Shown here: in pieces, positions 1 to 13,000 of the stretch
Layout: every line of letters begins with the position of its first letter
How positions within the stretch are numbered: position 1 is the stretch's first letter
Assembly: GCF_963576615.1 (NCBI RefSeq)
Contig: NC_088708.1
Coordinates: 8,742,001 to 8,806,000, forward strand
Origin: Watersipora subatra
Taxonomy: Eukaryota > Bryozoa > Gymnolaemata > Cheilostomatida > Watersiporidae
DNA length: 64,000 nt
Reading direction: 5' to 3'
The notes under the pieces: generated by a model
Told to the model about the DNA's origin: nothing
The model's database searches: none
The model's input: the letters and a program-made list of their open reading frames with translations, nothing else
Position numbers and translations under genes: made by a program

Positions 1-705
1 ATCCATCACCACAGAGTTAACCCTGATAGCCTAACATAATCTTGAACAGATATCTAGTCAGTTATAGATTATTGCTGATACAGGTGGATAAACACCTACC
101 CTATCAAAGGTAATTGCTGTTACAGGTGGATTAACACTTACCCTATCAAAGGCAATGCTACAGTTAAGGTGGACTTCTTCCATGCCGATACAAACACACC
201 AGCAGATATCCCACAATTCAAGCACCCTATACCATACGTATGTTGTTCAGTTGGTGAACTAAACTATTTCTATAAAATTTCTGTGGCCTGTGACATCAGG
301 AATTATTGTATATTGTTGGTTGTTAATGTTTATTGATACATATTTTCATAGAAAAGTGAAGATACCTAGTTACATATAAACTAACTTATAAATCTTACTA
401 ACTTACTAACATATAAATCTTCTTTAATTTGTAATTTCATACAAAAATTATATATTTTTTCAAAGATTTCCATTAGGTAGCTGATTAGATGCATTGTATT
501 TAATCTTGCTGCCCAGATTATTAACTTGCTACACAGATTATCAGTTAGCCTGCAGTATACATACTTGAAAATCTTGGTTTGGGGGTTCTACACATTATAA
601 ATTTCTCTTGGGTTTATTGCTATTATGTCTAGCTAAAGCAAAAATCTACTATTTTTTCTTCGCTGATAATTCTCTACTGTCTTATGCAGCCAACAACCAA
701 CTCTT
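1..705. other. Intron or upstream sequence with no recognised exon
   Basis: AT-rich sequence before the first exon I can support. A short motif about a cacctaccctatcaaagg core occurs twice near 90-150. The macroglobulin gene that follows lacks its N-terminus, so this is most likely intron sequence of that gene; I found no reading frame that resembles the missing MG1-MG3 domains. Confidence 0.4.
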
Positions 706-1012
706 GGACTTACTGCTTCTGCATGACTCACTGTTTCTGTATGACTCACTGTTTCTGTATGACTTACTGTTTCTGTATGACTTACTGTTTCTGTATGACT
801 CACTGTTTCTGTATGACTCACTGTTTCTGTATATGACTTACTGTTTCTGTGTGACTTACTGTTTCTGTGTGACTTACTGTTTCTGTGTGACTTACTGTTT
901 CTGTGTGACTTACTGTTTCTGTGTGACTTACTGTTTCTGTATGACTTACTGTTTCTGTATGACTTACTGTTTCTGTATGACTTACAGCTTCTGTATGACT
1001 TACGGTCTGTTA
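706..1012 (+). repeat. 18-bp minisatellite next to a splice acceptor
   Basis: About 17 tandem copies of an 18-bp unit (gacttactgtttctgtat and variants). Because 18 is a multiple of 3, reading frames stay open on both strands through it; these frames are repeat shadows. The array stops about 30 bp before the acceptor of the exon at 1044, so its pyrimidine-rich units may contribute to that splice site context. Confidence 0.9.
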
Positions 1013-1043
1013 TGCTGCTATGTTGTGGAATTATATCACACAG

Positions 1044-4000
1044 TTTGACACGACAGCCAAGTTTGCCATTCCTACCAATGAGCTGGCAGCCCACGCTGGC
1101 AGCGAAAAAACCCTTATTGGAAAACGACTAAAGGTTAGCGTGGCTATGCTCGACTGGTGGTGGAACAAGACCTACACAGAGTATGATTCAATTTACGTTT
1201 ACTCTGACCAGATACAACTCAAGTTTTTGGGAGGAAACGTCTGGACATTTAAACCGAATGCGCCATTTAAAATATATGTAAGTCACATTGACCAATGGCC
1301 TTGCCTTTCACTAGCTTCAAATGATTATACTATGGATTAAATCATAGGTTTATGTCAATTACTTCTATATATTTGCTCTACTCAAGTTTAGATAGTTTGC
1401 TGTTATATGATCACTGAGAACTGAGGTACAATTGAGGTAAGAACTGATACTTTCTTACTCTAATATTATATTATTATATGGTTATATTATTATATAATTA
1501 TATTACTATATAATTATAGCACTGTGGTACTATATTTCTGTATTGTTATAATACTATATTACTATAATATTATATTACTATAGTGCTATTATACTATATT
1601 AGTAAATTACTATATTATATTACTATAGTAATATATTACTAAAGTATTAGTTTACTATATTACTGTATTAATGTATTAATATATTATTATATTACTATGT
1701 TGTCATATTGTCAAATTATTATATTACTATATTATTCATGTAATATGCTAACAATGCACCATAGGACTCATCTTAACCATACATTTGCCTATAATAGCAA
1801 TAAATTGTAATAATATTAGCATCGTACAATCACGTCAATATAAATAATAACATCTTGATCTTCCGACTTCTCGATGTTTCCCATACAGATAGTAGCTCAA
1901 AAAGCTGATCAATCGCCAGTCGAATCCAAAGCAACTGAGTTTGAGGAGAAGATAGAGTTGGTTGTTACAAGGCAGGACAGCGATGCCACGGAGGAGACAA
2001 TTACGGAGTACATAAAAATACCGAAGAAGAGTATTGTTGAGTACTGGCTTCGTCCCAACACTAAAACAGAGAGGATCACCGTATCGGTAGGCTTTATCTA
2101 CCTGTATTAGTCGATGTAGCGCTGTTGCCACGCTTAAAGCATCAAACCTGTATGAGTGCTCACATAGCCTCTTTATCAGACAGTTCGCCCTGATAAATGT
2201 AATTGACCTGATCCTGTGGTTTATATGTTCATCTTGTGAAGCCATGAACTCCTTTAACATCTTAAAAGTTTTTTGCACATTCTTCAATGCCTTGGATTTA
2301 TTTTTCAATCTTCTTAAAATACTTGCATACCACAGCATTTTATTAGATGCTAACCATTTATCTTCAGCTGGTCTATGACAGATACTTCTGTCAAAAGCAC
2401 CTGCTCACAATTGCAAGAGTGTCACGTTATACCAGTTAGCTACCACATATACCTAATCATACTGACGCGTGTCATGCAATAGAGACGGCATTTTTACCAA
2501 ATCTTTAGAAAAAACCTCTGCTGAAAAAATCAAGTAAAAATGTACATCCTGGTGGTTCTTTTGTTAACGCAGTCATTGGAGACATTGCCGAGCAGCTGAG
2601 TTTGTGTACTTTTAGGCGACGTATGGAGGAAGAGTAGACACAACACAGAAATTGGTGGCAACTAGACATTGGTCTCCCAACAATCACTATCTCCACATTT
2701 CCACTTCTACTAACAAGCCTAAAGTTGGGCAATACATCATTTTTAACATCGAGACAAACACTTTTATCGACTACGTTTATTACCATGTAAGTACGGGGAT
2801 TAAAAACTTGATATCTGTATGTATGTACTCTTTGCTCTGAAGCAAGAGCGATAATTAACAAAAGATACTAAATTATATCATAGAGCCATCTCATAAATAA
2901 CTCTATTAGATAGATAGCTTTATGGCTCTACTATATGCACGTTTGTGTCAAATGCGTTGGCAAATTTACTTGTGTCATCAAAACTTTCAAAGAAAAGAAT
3001 GGACGTAGAGTTGATCGATGCAGTTGATCAATAAATTAAGTAAATATTAAAAATTATTGGATCCATTATTTAAGGAAGCAGACTACAATTTAATGAAAAG
3101 ACTTGAAAAAATGACAGTTCAACAGTTTTCCGGTTATTTACTCAAACAAATATGTGCAAAAAATTAAACAATCAAAAAGGCAGCAAAACAACAAATGATT
3201 AGCAAGCACCAGCCCCGTGAAACAAGTCTGAAACAATTGGTTGGTTGGTTCTGGATGTTAGGAAAACAAATTGGAGTCAAGTTGTGCAAGAATGATGTAT
3301 GTCCGATGACGCAACTCCGCGTGTCGTTATGATTGGCCTTCAAGTGAGCTGCAGGAAGAGACGAAGAGTGCTTGCAAATGTATGAGACTGCAACACAGTC
3401 TATTAGATCCTTATTGGTTACAACCCTGAAAGGGGCAGATTTATCAAAATAACTGTTGCTAGCAAAGAGGTTCACTTGTGTCTCCGTGAACCAAAGAAGA
3501 AGAGTTAAACTACGAAACGAAAACAGGCTCAGCAGCCGATATCATAGAAGCGACAACTGCACCAAGGCGGCCGTGCATAAGGAAAGCTAAATAGTGGCAG
3601 TTTTATAGAATAATACTGCCAGGTCGATAACTGGAGTCACAGTGGGTTAAGAAGGGAGAGGAGGGGCAAGGCCAGGGTGGAAACAAGGCTGAGAAGTAAT
3701 CTTGCACAATGGCTAAGTTTACAAACTAAGACGGATTTCAGCCATATCCACAATGGTGCTTAGACTTGACCCCTGTTACATCCCCTTTATTAGGCTATTA
3801 AAGAGAAGTTTACAAGCTATCTTACTTCTTTCTATTAGAAACATTGAGTTGGTTGGGAGTTTTTAATGACTTCTGCCAAAGAGGTCTTGCTGAAGAGATC
3901 GCAAAAACGACAAAATAATAGCACAAGCATATTAAAGTGTCAACGTGACATAAAAATTATTTTTCATTTTTCTTTGCATGGTAGATAAGCTTGAAATACG

Positions 4001-7000
4001 AGTGCCTGCAGCCTAGTTATTGATCCAAACAAACATTCATCCTTGACGATTATTTTTATGATGAACTTCAAATGTCCTGTCATGATCGTAGGTGGAATTC
4101 TGTGCTTACCAGTTTTGTTTGATCTAATTAAGTTTGCCTTTTACCTCTTTGCTATGGTGTGAAGAGATTTATAGACAATTTTATCATCTAACAGAAAACA
4201 GAACACAAAAAGGTAATAGGTATTTTTTGCACTTTATTAAGCTTAGCTATTTATATTATGAAACACAATTGTAAAGTGGCTGGGCTTTAAAGAGGCTACA
4301 CTTACAATTAATGAGACGGACAAAAAATAATCCACTCTTTGTTGGGCTCATTGAGATTAGAGTTGTCAGCTCTTTCTTTGCTGATGTTCATTTTATACTC
4401 ATCACTTTACGCATGGCCCATATGTCTAACAAACCAATACACATACATTGTAAATATACAGTTCACTAATAGCATCTCTCTTTCAATGTACATATACAGT
4501 TCTCCGGTAGCATATTTATTACAATGTACATATATAGCTAGAAGTCACATGTATACATACATGTACATATATAATGTATGGGGATTGAACGTTGTAGATT
4601 GTGTCATCAGGGAACATAATTCTCTCTGACAGACTTGCCATGCACTCCAGACATCGTCTACTCTCCATTGCTGTAACTAGAAAGATGTCTCCTGATGCTA
4701 AGATTGTGGCCTTTTACATTGCTCCTGACAGACAAGTGGCGGCAGACAGCCTTCAGTTCCATGTAGATGCAACAGGGCTGCACAAGGTAAGTCTTATTGC
4801 TTTACTCACTCTGTGTGTTACTCTTCAAAGTAAGAGGCTTTACTATATTCACAGTGTATATTGTTCTACAAAGTAAGTACCATTGCTGTACTTACAGTGT
4901 ATGTCACTCCTCAAAATATATGTCAATACTACACATACATATATTGTTCTATTTTCTGTGAATTCAAGTGTTGTCTGTTCCAAATGTTTGTTTGAAGTTT
5001 CATCAATCATTTGTAATAACATATTCTTGCTACTCAACTAGACGATTGAACACTTGTAAGTTTATGTTTATTCAATTCGTTCTGTTTCATGTCAAAAGCA
5101 ATGACATTTGAAACAGTGTTACTTTAGACCGGACTAAAATTTAAAATTTAAAAAATTGTAAATTAACTAGATTAAATTGGATTGGTAAATGAGTCATGCT
5201 TAGGATTAAATAAAATATTATTAATATTATATTTCCCCTGTCACGACATAACTAACACATGCCTCATACCTCTTTATAGGCACCTGAATCTGATGAATTC
5301 CTTGCTTTTTGTATCAATGTTTATCTGGATTTATTGTCTTTTCTGATTACACGCCTATATGCACCCGACCACATGTACATGAACGCCCGCATGCATGACG
5401 GCATGAGATTACTTGCGCTAAGATGCAAATTAAGCGAGAGATAATACTACACTGATGTTGTGTTCTACATTAGAATAAACTAAAAAATATTTGTGTTGCT
5501 CTTTGATAGATAACGCTAGGAATTGGCAGAGGAAAGGATTTGAGTGCTGAAGAAATCAAAGTTGGCCTAAAAACAAAGCCTCTATCGTATGTAGGAATAG
5601 CCTTCCAGAGAATAGAGATCTACAATATGGGTGGACTCAACTCTTTTACTTGGCCAGAGGTAAGGGAAAGAGGTAGAAGCAAATATTTTACAGCTTATAA
5701 TAGATGCTAGAACGAGATTGAGATTGAGATGAGATCATCGTTTAAAATCAAGGCTTTGTATAGCCCCTATATTCTCTCAGGTGAATCAAGGCTTTAGATG
5801 ACAGCTTTTCTATATTTTCTCAGGTGAATCGAGAATTGGCAACCTTTGGCAACCACACAAATAAGACTATCACTCACTACTGGAAGAAGAATGGTCAAGT
5901 TATAGACACATTTTATGCCGCTACTCCGTCTTTCGCCCATGACGCTAACAGCACTTTTTATGTAAGTCATGTCTGTGACTGAGCTAAGCAACGCAGGTAT
6001 CCTATCACCGAGTTGTCCATCTAAATATAGACATATAGAAAATTAATTAAAATATATGGTAGTATTAAAGATATCTTTCAAAATCCACTACCCGCAATCT
6101 TCTTGCGATATCCTATTTAAATACTCATCGCAACATTAATATTCTATCAAACAAACTTCCCAAGACATTTATCTCTGCAAGATAAATCATTGTCCGCTAT
6201 ACTATTCTGGGCTTTACATAAGTGCAACATTACGATGCTTAGGTAACAGAATTGTGTGTTTACTATTGCTTATATATTGTTTTAGTATTCTGGACTGTAC
6301 ATATTCACTGATGCCAATGTATCATCGGTATATACAGCATGCAACAGAACAAAGGGCGAATACCCCTGCATGGATGGGAAATCTTGTTATAAAGCTGATC
6401 ATATCTGTGACACATCTGCTGTCTGCGCCAGAGACCAAAGAGACGAGATGGGTTGTCCCCACATGCTTCTACCAGGTACACTCGGACACACTAATGACTT
6501 GTTTAAATGTGTCATGATATAAAAAAGCCAGTAACAGGTGAAGTGAAATATGGATGATGTTTAAAAAAGTTTGAACTGATGTAGATACTAATTTAACAAA
6601 ATTTTATGTGTATGCGCAGTATATCGAATAAGGTAAAATAAAATAGGTATATCCAACACCCATGAAAGAGTAACATAAAATAATATTTATAGTATTTAGA
6701 ACAGAGTGAAGTAAAATGCAAACAGTACTTTGAACGGAGTGAAAGAAAATATAAACAATACTTTGAACAGAATGAAATATGAACAATACTTTGAACAGAA
6801 TGAAATATAAACAATACTTTGAACAGAATGAAATATAAACAATACTTTGAACAGACTGAAATGAAATATAAACATTACCTTGAACAAAGTGAAGTGAAAT
6901 ACAAATACAGTACTTTTAACAGTGTGAAATGAAATATATACAATACGTGTACTTGGAACTAGTTTAAAATTGAAATGTCTGAATACTTGATGTTGCCACC

Positions 7001-10000
7001 ACCTCAATACTTGCAGACTCTGCATAGCTTTCCAAGACAAACTTATAAATAAAGCGGTAAAGCAGTACTGTGGAGTGACACATACAAACACACTATCTAG
7101 TTCTTAAGCATTTATTTAAATGAGATAAACAAAATCTAGATATAACAATTATAATAACAATTATAATAACAAATATAGCATCATGAAATTGCAATAAATT
7201 TAAAAAATGCATTTTACGACTAATTTATGTGGTAACATCTTTATTGTCATTGTCATTCATGTACATAAAAACAACTCAACTTTTACCGTAGATGATTTTT
7301 TTCAAGTTTAAAAGAAGTAAAAGCAAACCAATTAAAAGGATAAATATTTAAGTAAAAAGCTTCTAAGCACACATTTATCTAACGCTGATCAATATTGCAG
7401 TTCTCTGTGTAAACATTTCTGTGTAAACATCTGTTATGTTGTTTGAGAGACTAGTGATGACAGTTTGGTGAAAAATGTCTTTTGCGGGACAATTTTAAAC
7501 AAATACAAAATGTACTTTTTCACATACCATTAATTTTTATTGCTACTCATCACAAACTTGACATCATTAGAAATTTTGAAGTGAAACATGTAAAAGAGGG
7601 CGTTTGAAAAAGGGAAATTATCAAAGTAGAGTGAGATTTTCAGTGGCAGTCTTTATCTAAGCCCTTTCATTGTGACTAGTAACCTGGTATTTAGTGCTGT
7701 GAGAGGTGTTCAAGTGTGTCGATATGGTGCAGGGAATAAGTATGTGTACAATAATTCTGTGACACCAAATGGTGGTAAATATGGTGCAGATAATAAGTAT
7801 GCGTACAATAATTCTGTGACACCAAATGGTGGTAAATATGATGCAGATAATAAGTATGTGTACAATTATTCTGTGACACCAAATGGTGGTAAATATGGTG
7901 CAGGGAATAAGTATGTGTACAATAATTCTGTGACACCAAATGGTGGTAAATATGGTGCAGATAATAAGTATGTGTACAATTATTCTGTGACACCAAATGG
8001 TGGTAAATATGGTGCAGATAATAAGTATGTGTACAATAATTCTGTGACACCAAATGGTGGTAAATATGGTGCAGATAATAAGTATGTGTACAATTATTCT
8101 GTGACACAAAATGGTGGTCAATTAGCGCAGGTGGTTGAGTGCCAATCTATAAAGGTGAGAATCGTGGGTCTGACTCCTGCGCAAAGTAACCTTTTTTACC
8201 CAACATTCAAGCGTGACTTCGAACAGGTGAACGTACGGGCATACATGTAGCTCTAATTATAATGAAGATTAATGTAAGGAGGAGTGTATGGTCATTTAGC
8301 TGAGCATGTATAACTTTTACAAAGGCTATTATATATTTTGCAGAAGTAGTTGAGGACCCCTTAGATGAACCTTTAAATGACATCAGACCTCTGTGGGGCG
8401 CCTCAAAGATTCACGCCTATCAAAATGACGTTTCTTTTGGCTGGCTAGAGAAGTACACCAAACAGAGTGGTGGAAATGCTATCACTGTAGTTGCCTCACC
8501 CATTGGTATTAAGTGGGCACTCAATGGATTTGCTCTAAATCAAGACCATGGATTGGCAATATCAGATCCAATTATTCAACCTGTAAGGTTTTAAAACAAT
8601 CCATTCTATTGTAATGTGCTAGTAATATATAACAGAATAACAATGGCATAATTACGGTACAATCATGGTAGAACAGTGATATGACAGTTGTAGGAGAAAG
8701 GTGTGATAGCAGAATGATCATGGTATGACCATAGTATGATATCAGTAAGACAACAGTATGATAATGATAAGATAATTGTATAATAACTACATGGCAGGTA
8801 TATGATCATAGTATAACAGTAGTATGAGAGCGGTGAAATAGTAGTATGATAACTCTAAGATAGTTGTATGACGCTGAAATGTTTGTACTATAACTACCAA
8901 TATATTCATTGACCCTCGTGAGGAGAGCTTTCGCTGTGCTCTACCATTAATCCTTGTTTCAGCTCCAAATGTGGATATACCTGATATTAAAAGGAGAATC
9001 AAAGTTAAGGCTAGGAGAAACTTTGGCTCTGAGAGTGCTAGTAACTAACAAATATACCCAGCCAGTAGACGCTCTCATCTCCGTACCTGCATCTAAAGAC
9101 TATAAGGTTGTGCGAATAGAAGGGGGCAATGAACCAGATACTAGCAATGTAGATGGAGAGCAGCAGGTAAAGATAACAAGTATTTTACGTATGAGCAATT
9201 TACAGAACTTGCTCACGAAGTCAGTCTATATCATTATCAGTAATTATTACATATTAATAACTACTACACCTTTTAATTGCTATAATTGCTATTTGTTTAT
9301 AATTGATTATTGAGTAAATAATTAATATTAAATATTACATAATTAGTAATATTATTAATTATTTGACAAAATCAGTGTAAATTATAAGTATTCATAGTAC
9401 CACTTTTGTATTATCTTGTAAGAGACTTGAGTTTTTATGTTAATAATAAATCACAAGCAATGCTGAAACTCCTACTGGTTCAACCCATGAAAGATGCCAG
9501 CAGCTGTATGTACTAAACCATACCATATACAGTAATCCAACCTGCAGAGCATTTATATACAGCTATTAGTTGTTCCGGTGGAAGTTACATATTATTGCGT
9601 TCTCATATTCATTCCTCTCATATTCATCATTGCGTCTTTTTGAAAAATCCCCTGAATTACAAACATAGGTCATAGCTACTAGTTATTGTGTTATTTAATA
9701 AACACCGGTTATATTTTCAGATCCTCGTCTCAGTGTCAGAAAAAGGCAAGAAGATGATATACATACCTATAGAGCCAACACGCACCGGCTCTATTACAGT
9801 TCCTGTTAAAATGCTCAGTGTTGTAGGGGGTCACACTAAGAAATTTAAATTCACAGTCGGGGTAAGAGTGCATATAAAGAGACACGCTAATTCAAACAAC
9901 TACATAGCAATATGTTAAAATTTTAAAATTACTGATTCAACTTACATGTAAGTAATACTTTGATAGCTAGCTACAAAACATATATGCTTTGGTATTAATG

Positions 10001-13000
10001 CTGACATCAGCGTACAGAGCTGAAGTAAATTTATTTGACATCGGGTGATGACCTGTTGCAGCATGATGGCATACCTGATGCCAACATAACCAGCTATCAA
10101 GTTGACTTAAGAACGAGGAATGCTGAAAGGCTTCCAGATCTCTATATATCAGTAGAAGAATTTGCAGAAATTTTTGAACAAGGAGGGACTACGCATGTTG
10201 CTGGCTCTGCCAAATCTGTAATAAGCGTCATTGGTAAGTCTTGCCAGCTCTTCTTGCTACTAACTACTAGCTAACATGCTTCTACAGGAAACTCATCTAT
10301 TTTAACAGGTGTTTAGATCTTCTCATCCTGTCCTTTTTCTCTTGCCCTTTTCCTTCTACCTCCGTTTTTTCTCTACCCTCATCTCCCTCCCTCCTTCTTC
10401 AACATCCGCAACTAATATTTGCAACTATCTTTGCAAAGAACTCGGTCTAGGTTTGGCAGTTCAATAGCCACCAATGAGATTACTAAAAAGAATTTTGATG
10501 GAGCTGTAAATTTATTTTCCATGTATTCGCCAGCTCATCAGGCCCATAAAGCTCAAATAAATACGCTTTGTTTATTTTCAGGTGACATCATTGGCATCTC
10601 ATTCTTTCCCAGTGCTAAATATTACCTGCAGACAGGCAATTTGATCGGCAAGCAGCCGAGCTACAGTGGTCATGAGGCGACGTTCAACTTTGCAATGAAT
10701 CTTTACACATTGGATATGATGCGTTCTCTTGGCAAGATTTCAACTTCCAAAGTGAAAAAAGTGACTGACAACATGAATATAGGTGAGGGGTACATCAAGG
10801 AACTCGGGGGGGGGGGGGGGTGGTTTACCGATAACTCAAGTACGCGTGCTGTAACCTTCTCAGCAATCGATGCATATAATCTTGGGCATTTAACTTTAAA
10901 ATTGCACTAGTAGAGCAGCATTTACCTGACCTAATTAAAAATTTTAAATGTGTGAAAGTGTAAATTTTGAAAATTTCTGTATTATATTGTGAGATATTAT
11001 GTATAGGCAGTAGCTAAAATCTGATAATAAAAGAGACTGTGTATAAAACTGTGGTGCCAAAATCGTTATTAGACAAACCTTACAACTTTAAGGGCATAAC
11101 TATGGCATACGACAGAAGGCATTTTACATTTAATTATCTACAAGGCCGCGCACACTTGCTAGAACTGCCCCCTCCCCCCCCCCCCCCTCAATCGGCACAT
11201 TTCTTATGTTTGCCTGTAATAAAGTTCAGTCTATTGCCTAATCTCTGTTCATTCACCCTAATATAGAGAATATGATGACATCCTTGTTTTATCTCTTTAA
11301 TTTGCTTTTGAACAAATAAACTGGAATGGAATGTTGATGTAGTTCCTTCTTGTTATTAAGTTATCAAGTGTTAAAAATTATCACCGCAGGTCGATAATTT
11401 TTTTTACCTTACATCTGATAATTCAAAGTTTACAACAAAAATAAAACAACATGCATTTTAGTGAATGTTTGTGACAGTAAGTTATCTGTTGAATGAACTG
11501 ATCGTGGCAACGTGTTACACCCTTTAGAAATGGCTCAGGTTGAAAGATTGACAAGAAGGTAATGATAAGGAACAGAAGATGACATGAATGTTCTTTCTTT
11601 TTATTCTGTTGTACATTCTCTTTATGTTATGCGCTATTGATAAGTTCGTGGTAGCTGACCAGGCCTAAAACAGCAATACCGGAGTTGAAGGTCAACACTT
11701 CATAATGTCAATCCAGAAATATACTCATCACATCTTGATCACAGCTTGGTTTATGCCTTGTTATTGCTTTCACACAGCCATACAGGAGATGTTGGCGTAC
11801 TGGGAGTTGGACGGATCATTCAAGGAGTTCAGGTGGAACTACAAATCAAGCACCTGGTAAGAGTATTGAACTCAGGCTATATGTTGTGTCAGCTTAGTTG
11901 TCAGCGCAGTGTTATAACAAGCCTCGCCACCATTCCCTTCCAACCCTTCATGCTGCAACACATATACCTACATGTATTATTGTATATATATGTTACTATG
12001 TTACTATATACATTATATCATGTATATTGTTTGCTTTACAAGTTATCATTGTGTTAGGCTCTGTTTTGCACAAACTATAAAGGTTAATGTTTAACATCAA
12101 TGGGGCACCTAATCACTCCCCACAACTTCCAATGCCATTAGCCTTGGACCGACTAAATTGATGTTTGTTCAATTCAAAATACTTCTGAATTGCTCATGTT
12201 TGATTGGCTAATTCTGTTCAAGACTTGTAGACTTACAAAACTTTTGCAATGCACAGTAAATGATCATTTTTGCATTAAAAATAAGAACTAGATAGTGGTC
12301 ACTGAAAACAACGTTGAAAGCATTTAGCTTTTAACTGATTTAGCCCTCAAACATCCAGCCCAAGCGTTATTGAAAATTTATGATTCTGGTCAAAGAGACA
12401 AGAAGAAAACGTTGACATGCATGCCTAGGCTGGGTAGCTACTCACCAAATAGTGCCTTAAAGCATTTGCCAGTGGACCAGCTGTGACCGTAGCTACTTCT
12501 GTCCCGCATCTTTGTTTATGCAACGCTACATATACTGCAACATCCTGGGTAATAACTCATATCTAGCAGGTCATGATGTCTGTGGTTGACCAATAACATT
12601 ATGTCTAGCAAATCATGATGTTTGTGGGTGACCAATAACGCTGTCTAGCAAATCATGATGTTTGTGGGTAACCAATAACGTTATGTCTAGCAAATCATGA
12701 TGTTTGTTGGTGACCAATTTAACACTAAAGCATGATTTGCAGGTTGTCAGCAGTGGCACTAGAAGTAATGGCAGACGGAGTATTGCTGAGTGACGTGGGA
12801 GATGATTTCCAGATGCCAGTTCAAGTGCTAAATACGACTTCATTGTGGCTAATCGGTAAGCAAGATCAAAGAACTGGGAGGTTTCTCGAAGAAGGCACCG
12901 TGCACAACAGGATTTATGCTGTAAGTAACCTTAACAACAGGATTGTACAGGCTGCCATGCCTGAAGAGCACATAGAACAGTATTGTTCATCAACAATTAA

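Noticed and set aside
608-1094. Open frames of about 150 codons on both strands
   Set aside because: They are produced by the 18-bp tandem repeat, whose period is a multiple of 3.
4609-4611. Alternative acceptor tcatcag for the fourth Mcr exon
   Set aside because: It gives the wrong phase; the acceptor at 4597 keeps the frame and yields IVSSGNIILSD, which fits the family.
7657-8250. 192-codon + frame and two long - frames
   Set aside because: Explained by the 57-bp repeat; no recognisable domain and no splice sites in phase with neighbouring exons.
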